Of a stretch of 11,876 nt of DNA, positions 8,039 to 11,876 are shown piece by piece (positions within the stretch are counted from its first letter, which is position 1; each line of letters begins with the position of its first letter). The notes below the pieces were generated by a model. That model worked only from the letters and a program-made list of their open reading frames with translations, was not told the DNA's origin and ran no database searches. The position numbers and the translations under genes are program-made. The stretch is from contig CAYJAP010000022.1 of assembly GCA_964368425.1 (NCBI GenBank), positions 1 through 11,876 on the forward strand, written 5' to 3'. This DNA comes from CAYJAP01 sp964368425. GTDB lineage: Bacteria; Bacillota; Clostridia; Christensenellales; UBA1242.

Positions 8039-8302
8039 CTACGACAAAAATACATTAGTGATTTTTCCACTAACAACCAGATTCTTTTTTTCTAATTCTT
8101 TAATAAGTAAATTCACGCCTTCTATGTTAATAATATCTTTCTTAGTTTTTAGTACCATTCGTTCTTTGCTATAAGAAATAATCTTCAAATAGTTCTGTAC
8201 ATATAAAAGTTTGCCACCCATATTAAAATACGCGTAATTACCTATTACCTCGTTCATAGGTAAATCTATCATCTTAGAAAATTCATCTAAAAAATTTATC
8301 AT
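8039..8302 (-). CDS. yqfC: YqfC/YabP-family sporulation protein
   Basis: A small protein of 87 residues from the YabP/YqfC family, which occurs in spore formers and is expressed early in the mother cell in Bacillus subtilis. Its mechanism is unknown. The family cues are the N-terminal LPMNEVIGN region, a middle segment with a glycine pair (NMGGKLLYVQNYLKIISY, 27-44) and the closing KKNLVVSGKITNVFLS pattern. The ATG at 8302 has AGGGGA four bases upstream. It is the first gene of the operon that ends with recO, 26 or so bases after the expected transcription start. Its TAG is followed at once by the yqfD GTG. The pairing with yqfD makes the call firm despite the short length. Confidence 0.93.
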   Translation of the reverse strand: MINFLDEFSKMIDLPMNEVIGNYAYFNMGGKLLYVQNYLKIISYSKERMVLKTKKDIINIEGVNLLIKELEKKNLVVSGKITNVFLS

Positions 8303-8334
8303 AAATCCCCTGAAAGAGTATATGATCGACCACC

Positions 8335-8360
8335 ATTATATAGAATAAAAAAACCGTCAA
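8335..8360 (-). promoter_or_regulatory. Candidate promoter of the yqfC-recO operon
   Basis: A perfect -10 TATAAT lies at 8340-8335, which would give a leader of about 26 bases before yqfC. The best upstream match is TTGACG at 8360-8355, but its spacer is only 14 bases, so the -35 is doubtful. That hexamer lies in the loop and distal arm of the preceding operon's terminator, so the two signals share DNA. Confidence 0.55.
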
Positions 8361-8371
8361 AAGACAGTTTT
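8350..8371 (-). terminator. Intrinsic terminator of the nfeD-floA operon
   Basis: A 9-bp stem with one G-T pair (arms 8363-8371 and 8350-8358) and a four-base loop is followed by a T-run on the minus strand. The first arm includes two bases of the TAA stop codon of the upstream gene (8372-8370), so translation ends inside the hairpin. Confidence 0.88.
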
Positions 8372-8918
8372 AATATTCATCATTTTTATTGTTTAACACA
8401 TTTCCCAATAATACAATTTTTAATTTATCGGGCAAATTATGTATAGATTTTGTTGTAACACTCTGTGTTTTAGTTTGTATTTTAGTGAAGGTATTAATCC
8501 CTTCTTCGTCGTCTCCGAAAAATCCTTCGTCATACCCTTCCCCTTCTGATGAGCCTTCTCCCTCAACACCACTAGCTCCTTCTGACGAAAAGTGGTCTTC
8601 CGGCATAGACTCCCCTTCTTTCGAAACATAGTTTACGGGGATAGATTTTCCTTCCATCGAATGTGTTCCTTCCTCTGAAGCTTTACCCTCCTGAGACGGC
8701 TCTTTTACTATAATTTCAGATGCTTTCTCAACCGGTTGGTTCTCAGGGACAGGTTCTGTAACAACGTTATCTGATGTTTTTTCTTGCGAACCCTCTTCTT
8801 TCGATGCTTCTTTTAGTTTGGATACTGCTCTTTGTTTATAGACTCTTGAGATAAGTGGAACGGCAAATAGTGTTAGTACAGCTAATCCAAAAACAATAGC
8901 TAGTATTTCGTTTAACAT
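8370..8918 (-). CDS. Membrane-anchored acidic repeat protein behind floA
   Basis: I do not recognise this family. The 182 residues hold one N-terminal membrane segment (about 4-23), followed by basic residues (R25, K28, R30), which predicts a cytoplasmic tail. Residues 31-140 are low in complexity and rich in Glu, Ser and Gly. Within them the dipeptide EG recurs every six residues from 77 to 136. A C-terminal piece (about 141-182) is less biased and includes LPDKLKIVLLGNVLNNK, possibly a short helix for binding a partner. The AGGAG site overlaps the floA stop (TAGGAG), so translation is probably coupled. It occupies the place of yqfB in Bacillus, but I see no ground to claim homology. Third-gene position suggests a partner of FloA and NfeD in membrane microdomains; this is inference. 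Confidence 0.85.
   Translation of the reverse strand: MLNEILAIVFGLAVLTLFAVPLISRVYKQRAVSKLKEASKEEGSQEKTSDNVVTEPVPENQPVEKASEIIVKEPSQEGKASEEGTHSMEGKSIPVNYVSKEGESMPEDHFSSEGASGVEGEGSSEGEGYDEGFFGDDEEGINTFTKIQTKTQSVTTKSIHNLPDKLKIVLLGNVLNNKNDEY
8511..8690 (-). repeat. Degenerate 18-base tandem array coding EGxxSx hexapeptides
   Basis: Ten consecutive 18-base units cover codons 77-136 of the repeat protein. Eight units begin with GAAGGA, GAAGGG or GAGGG followed by A or T, coding Glu-Gly. Unit four (VNYVSK) has lost the motif and unit six reads Glu-Asp. Most units carry Ser at position four or five. The units are too diverged for recent copying, but the phase is exact throughout. Confidence 0.8.
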
Positions 8919-8926
8919 TTTATCTC

Positions 8927-9961
8927 CTATTCCTTGGTTTCACGCTTATCTTTTGCTTCCCGTATAATTGGGGCTCCACTCTTTGATGTTCCTCCTAGAG
9001 AGTTTCTCATGGAAGTATCCGCCACCATGTTCTGTATTTTGTAATAATCCATAACTCCTATTCTACCCGCTCTAAAGGCAGTAGAAATGGCTTTCGGAAC
9101 TTCTGCTTCGGCGTCCAATAACTGTGCACGTTTTTCCTGGGTTCTTGCTCTCATCTCCTGCTCTGCGGCAATCGCATTCGCACGTCTTTCTTCCGCTCGC
9201 GCCTGTGCTATCTGCATGTCCGCTTCAGCACGATCAGCCTCTAACTTAGCACCAATATTTCTACCTATATCTACGTCAACGATATCTACAGATAATATAT
9301 CATACGCCGTTCCAACATCCAGCCCTTTTTCTAATATGTTTTTACTTATCAGTCCAGGATTTTCCAGAATCGCTTGATGTTTTTTCGCAGAACCTATAGT
9401 CGCTACTATACCCTGTCCTACACGAGCAATAATCGTATCTTTACCAGCACCACCAACTAGTTTATTAACGTTTGTGCGTACGGTTACTCGCGCCTTAGCA
9501 CGAACTTCTATACCGTCCATAGCCACAGCGGCAATCATCGGTGTTTCTATAACAACAGGATGTACGCTCGTCTGAACCGCTTCCAACACGTCCCTGTTCG
9601 CTAAATCAATTGCCTTTGCAACAGGAGCAGGAAGTACTATCTTCGCCCCATGAGCTGCAATGAGAGCATCTACTACTCTTTCGACGTTTCCACCTGCCAA
9701 ATGGTGTGTTTCTAAATCATCAATCTTTATCTTAAGCCCAGCCTTTCTAGCATTTATATAGCAGTTAACTAGCAAGTTAACGTCTATCTTTCGCAGCTTC
9801 ATACCTAGTAGCCTTGCTCCAGATATATACGTCCCAGACACAAGAGCTCTCACCCATATACCCACAGGAACAAACGTCAAAATTATAGCGAACACTACTA
9901 CAATAACGCATACAACTATTAACCATATATATAAAGAATCTAACAATAGTAAACTTGTCAT
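8927..9961 (-). CDS. floA: Flotillin-like protein FloA
   Basis: FloA is a flotillin that organises membrane microdomains and affects membrane fluidity, secretion and signalling. The 344 residues show an N-terminal hydrophobic hairpin or anchor at about 11-34 and the family segment YISGARLLGMKLRKID at 45-60. An SPFH-type core spans about 60-235. Next is an Ala/Glu/Arg-rich coiled coil at about 236-290 (GAKLEADRAEADMQIAQARA), then the family ending YYKIQNMVADTSMR. It has no C-terminal membrane segment. It starts nine bases after the nfeD stop with GGAG upstream, and its TAG overlaps the next gene's ribosome-binding site. Coupling of floA to an NfeD gene is the standard arrangement. The tail after residue 321 is charged and variable. 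Confidence 0.97.
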   Translation of the reverse strand: MTSLLLLDSLYIWLIVVCVIVVVFAIILTFVPVGIWVRALVSGTYISGARLLGMKLRKIDVNLLVNCYINARKAGLKIKIDDLETHHLAGGNVERVVDALIAAHGAKIVLPAPVAKAIDLANRDVLEAVQTSVHPVVIETPMIAAVAMDGIEVRAKARVTVRTNVNKLVGGAGKDTIIARVGQGIVATIGSAKKHQAILENPGLISKNILEKGLDVGTAYDILSVDIVDVDIGRNIGAKLEADRAEADMQIAQARAEERRANAIAAEQEMRARTQEKRAQLLDAEAEVPKAISTAFRAGRIGVMDYYKIQNMVADTSMRNSLGGTSKSGAPIIREAKDKRETKE

Positions 9962-9970
9962 CTTTTCTCC

Positions 9971-10489
9971 TTAATTAGCTTTTTTCACGATAATTTTATC
10001 CACTACAACTTCGATAATCTGAACCTTGCTACCTTTTTCAATAAACTCCCCTCGACTGGTAGCCTCATAAAGCTCATCATTTAATGTAAACTTTCCTACA
10101 GGTATAAAATCAGTAGTAGCAAAAGCTGTTTTACCTAACAACTTCACAAACTTTTTATTGTCTTTCGCATGGTCAGTAGGTATCGCAGTCTTCTTCATTA
10201 CCAAAGGACTGAAACTCAGCAGACCAGACTTTGCTGATATTATTAAAATGAGTAACGCTAAAGCAGCCAGTATAATAACTAGTCCAATCATAATTCCAAA
10301 CTGTATCCATGTAGCCCCTAATATCATTCGGAAAGTTATTCCAGCAACAATTAATATTCCACCTGTTATTCCAAACACTCCGAACCCCGGAACAAATAAC
10401 TCAACGACCAACAGTACAATACCTATTAACATGATTATCATAGGTAAAATGCCGTCACCACTAAATAAACTTAGAAATTCTTGCCACAT
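9971..10489 (-). CDS. nfeD: Short NfeD-family membrane protein
   Basis: NfeD proteins accompany flotillins in microdomains. This 172-residue form has hydrophobic segments at roughly 10-31, 35-50 and 57-80, including the ELFVPGFGVFGITGG signature. The C-terminal OB-like domain is marked by LLGKTAFATTDFIPVGKF and EFIEKGSKVQIIEV. It lacks the N-terminal ClpP-like protease domain of the long form found in Bacillus subtilis YqeZ. I place the start at 10489, not at the upstream in-frame ATG at 10510. The later ATG has GGGGGA a few bases before it. The earlier one has no ribosome-binding site and begins right after the -10 hexamer, so it would not be transcribed. It is first in the operon with floA, nine bases downstream. 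Confidence 0.93.
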   Translation of the reverse strand: MWQEFLSLFSGDGILPMIIMLIGIVLLVVELFVPGFGVFGITGGILIVAGITFRMILGATWIQFGIMIGLVIILAALALLILIISAKSGLLSFSPLVMKKTAIPTDHAKDNKKFVKLLGKTAFATTDFIPVGKFTLNDELYEATSRGEFIEKGSKVQIIEVVVDKIIVKKAN

Positions 10490-10510
10490 ACTTCCCCCTA
10501 CATTGAACAT

Positions 10511-10539
10511 AGTATATCACACGATAATTAAAATGTGAA
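10511..10539 (-). promoter_or_regulatory. Promoter of the nfeD-floA operon
   Basis: This is the best promoter in the window: -35 TTCACA at 10539-10534, a 17-base spacer, and -10 TATACT at 10516-10511 with an extended TG (TGaTATACT). Each hexamer differs from consensus at one base. Transcription should start near 10504, leaving a leader of about 15 bases before the ATG at 10489. Confidence 0.8.
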
Positions 10540-10565
10540 TACCTTTTTTATTTTGACTTCTTATT

Positions 10566-10583
10566 TATATTATATATAATATA
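10566..10583. repeat. AT-only perfect palindrome upstream of the nfeD promoter
   Basis: An 18-base perfect palindrome, TATATTATATATAATATA, made only of A and T, lies 27 bases upstream of the nfeD -35. It contains TATAAT on both strands. It could act as an upstream A/T element, an operator or simply flexible DNA. The rest of the gap (10584-10733) is AT-rich with a smaller palindrome, TTACTAGTAA at 10664-10673, and no gene. Confidence 0.5.
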
Positions 10584-10733
10584 TAAAATGTTTCTCTACT
10601 CACAACCGACAAACAATATCTACCTCATAAAATACGCCCGATTAACATAGTGACTATACAATATTACTAGTAAAATATTAAATTTGAAAATAATATTTAG
10701 ATTGAGAAATAATATATTAAATAGGGAATAAAA

Positions 10734-10752
10734 AAACGCACATTGTGCGTTT
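10734..10752 (-). terminator. Intrinsic terminator after the NYN gene
   Basis: A perfect 8-bp stem (arms 10745-10752 and 10734-10741) with a three-base loop is followed by a T-run on the minus strand. It begins ten bases past the stop codon. The A-rich flank on the other side would permit function in both directions. Confidence 0.9.
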
Positions 10753-10762
10753 AATTTTTTTA

Positions 10763-11644
10763 TTATAGAGATGTCTTCATGTCGTCTACAATTCCTTGTA
10801 AATCAACGAATATTTGACTTACATCGGCATTTCGACTGTTCATACCTTCGCCTTTCGCATTTTCTTTTGAAATCAAATCTTCAATGTCTGCAATAAGTTG
10901 AATCTTTTTGTCCATATCGTCATCTGAATCAAAATCAAGTTCACTATATCTGTTGGTTATATCTCTTAGAATTTCTGCTAAATCAACTTCTGTTCTAGCA
11001 TCTGGATACTCTCCTCTTCTAGGAGCTTCTACAGCAGGTCTAGCGGGAGCTGGTTTTGGAGCAACTCTTTCTCTTACTACCGTTTCCTCTACCTTGTATC
11101 TTGGCTCAGCAACTGTTTTAGTCTTAACCGGAGAAACTGTAGATTTTACTGTTTTAGCAGCGGCTGTTCTCTTTGTTGCAGGTTTCTTAGATGCATATAC
11201 CTCAGCCTCTAACCCTAGACTATTTACAGTGATATGCTCATCAAACATATGCTTATTCTGTTCCTGGTATGGTGTGTTAATATCGATAGTAACCTTACCA
11301 TTACTTTTTAACTCTACTAATGCAGGGATCAAATCGCCGTCTCCTGCAACTATACAGTAAGTATTAATCTCTGGTTTTGTGTAATTTAACTTTACAGCGT
11401 CGACAATCATTCTATTATCTAACTGGCTAAATCTCTTTTTAAACCGCATAAAAGGTGCAGTTTCATAACCAAAATTTGCAATAGCTTCGCTTAGATATAA
11501 ATGCTTTCTGTCGTTGTACCCATAGAATTTACAGTACACAACATCGCCAGTTGCATTTAATTTGCCGTACAATTCATTGAATGCTTCTCCACCAATTTTA
11601 ACGTTATCCACGTCTAATAACAGAGCAATCTTTCTATTTTTCAT
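10763..11644 (-). CDS. NYN-domain putative ribonuclease
   Basis: NYN domains (DUF88, PIN-like) are metal-dependent nuclease folds, mostly acting on RNA. Residues 1-145 carry it: the first strand with D11, D13 and N14 in LLLDVDNV, then D82 in VDAVKLNY, then D102 and D104 in VAGDGDLIPAL. These are the expected acidic metal ligands, so activity is plausible. Residues 151-215 form a Lys, Ala and Pro-rich linker of about ten net positive charges, and 218-293 a strongly acidic, probably helical tail with a DSDDDMD cluster (239-245). I recognise no known domain in the tail and see no LOTUS domain. The ATG has AAGGAG upstream and overlaps the end of the glycosylase gene by 11 bases. A terminator follows. 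The substrate is unknown. Confidence 0.9.
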   Translation of the reverse strand: MKNRKIALLLDVDNVKIGGEAFNELYGKLNATGDVVYCKFYGYNDRKHLYLSEAIANFGYETAPFMRFKKRFSQLDNRMIVDAVKLNYTKPEINTYCIVAGDGDLIPALVELKSNGKVTIDINTPYQEQNKHMFDEHITVNSLGLEAEVYASKKPATKRTAAAKTVKSTVSPVKTKTVAEPRYKVEETVVRERVAPKPAPARPAVEAPRRGEYPDARTEVDLAEILRDITNRYSELDFDSDDDMDKKIQLIADIEDLISKENAKGEGMNSRNADVSQIFVDLQGIVDDMKTSL

Positions 11645-11876
11645 ATTTTTTCTCCTTTATCCTTTTGTAATAATACAAGTACTGCTGAGCATAACCTGAA
11701 TTATTGCCGAACATCCTTACAAAGAAATCACTGATAGCCTGTGCAGAATGGTTTTTGTTTCCATTAAAGTGCTCAACGTATACTTTTTTTATCCAAGTAT
11801 CACATGGGAAAACGTCTTGTTTATTATATGCAAATAATAAAATACAGTCCGCTACCTTGCCACCAACTCCCGGTAA
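11634..11876 (-). CDS. ogg: 8-oxoguanine DNA glycosylase, C-terminal part
   Basis: The last 80 residues of a helix-hairpin-helix base-excision glycosylase enter from the right edge. The visible part opens inside the hairpin, LPGVGGKVADCILLF. By alignment with human OGG1 (LPGVGTKVADC and VPVD), the lysine at visible residue 7 corresponds to Schiff-base K249. The aspartate at residue 26 (VFPCDTWIKK) corresponds to catalytic D268. The closing GYAQQYLYYYKR matches the ending of bacterial OGG enzymes. The role is removal of 8-oxoguanine from DNA. The frame is open to a TAG at 11636-11634, 11 bases inside the NYN gene, so the two are probably translated together. The N-terminal portion and promoter are outside the window. 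Confidence 0.9.
   Translation of the reverse strand, partial: LPGVGGKVADCILLFAYNKQDVFPCDTWIKKVYVEHFNGNKNHSAQAISDFFVRMFGNNSGYAQQYLYYYKRIKEKKYEK

Noticed and set aside
8317..8324. CATATACT upstream of yqfC, close to a sigma-E -10 box, tempting because yqfC and yqfD are sigma-E genes in Bacillus subtilis.
   Set aside because: No good sigma-E -35 lies 14-15 bases upstream, and transcription from it would start inside the yqfC ribosome-binding site. A TATAAT nearby is better placed.
8370..8918. Naming the repeat protein YqfB because of its place between floA and yqfC.
   Set aside because: Position alone agrees; the sequence is dominated by low complexity and I cannot see a family signature.
10908..11360. 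A 150-codon plus-strand reading frame, the longest on that strand.
   Set aside because: It lies wholly opposite the NYN gene, has Ser/Leu/Ala-rich antisense composition and no ribosome-binding site or promoter. The other plus-strand frames are likewise antisense shadows.
1..11876. Mobile elements, CRISPR arrays, tRNA or rRNA genes, defence systems, or a riboswitch.
   Set aside because: No transposase, integrase, spaced direct repeats, RNA gene fold or known aptamer pattern was seen; gene content is core and co-directional, with no sign of insertion.

Overview
This window is one strand of a low-GC Firmicutes chromosome, most likely from the Clostridia. All thirteen genes I can support lie on the minus strand, and the plus strand carries none. 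The case for Clostridia rests on three things: an AT-rich background, the core block yqfC-yqfD-ybeY-era-yqzL-recO followed by pyruvate,phosphate dikinase and dnaG, and a dikinase that matches the 874-residue Clostridium symbiosum enzyme in length and active-site numbering. YqfC and YqfD are sporulation-linked families, so the organism is probably a spore former or descends from one. I cannot name a genus.

In transcription order (right to left) there are five units. (1) The C-terminal end of an OGG-type 8-oxoguanine DNA glycosylase overlaps the start of a NYN-domain putative nuclease; a terminator follows at 10734-10752. (2) After a strong extended -10 promoter comes a membrane-microdomain operon: short NfeD, flotillin-like FloA, and a third unrecognised membrane-anchored acidic protein built on a six-residue repeat. 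It ends in a terminator that overlaps the last stop codon. (3) A promoter packed against that terminator starts yqfC-yqfD-ybeY-era-yqzL-recO, with gaps from a 1-base overlap to 47 bases, ending at 4545-4564. These genes serve sporulation (yqfC, yqfD), ribosome maturation (ybeY, era) and recombinational repair (recO). (4) ppdK is a single gene with its own promoter and terminator. (5) dnaG has a promoter, a structured leader and a TTG start, and runs off the left edge.

Two genes are easy to miss. yqzL has only 38 codons. dnaG is cut by the window edge and starts with TTG. The nfeD start should move to 10489, because the upstream ATG touches the -10 box. No gap without a gene exceeds 300 bases. 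The three largest (1465-1688, 4314-4600 and 10490-10762) hold only promoters, terminators and dyads.

This is mostly an ordinary housekeeping region. I see no transposon, phage, CRISPR array, tRNA, rRNA or defence system. The least explained parts are the repeat protein behind floA, the NYN protein with oppositely charged tail segments, the absence of phoH, yqfF, dgkA and cdd from their usual cluster, and the folded dnaG leader.
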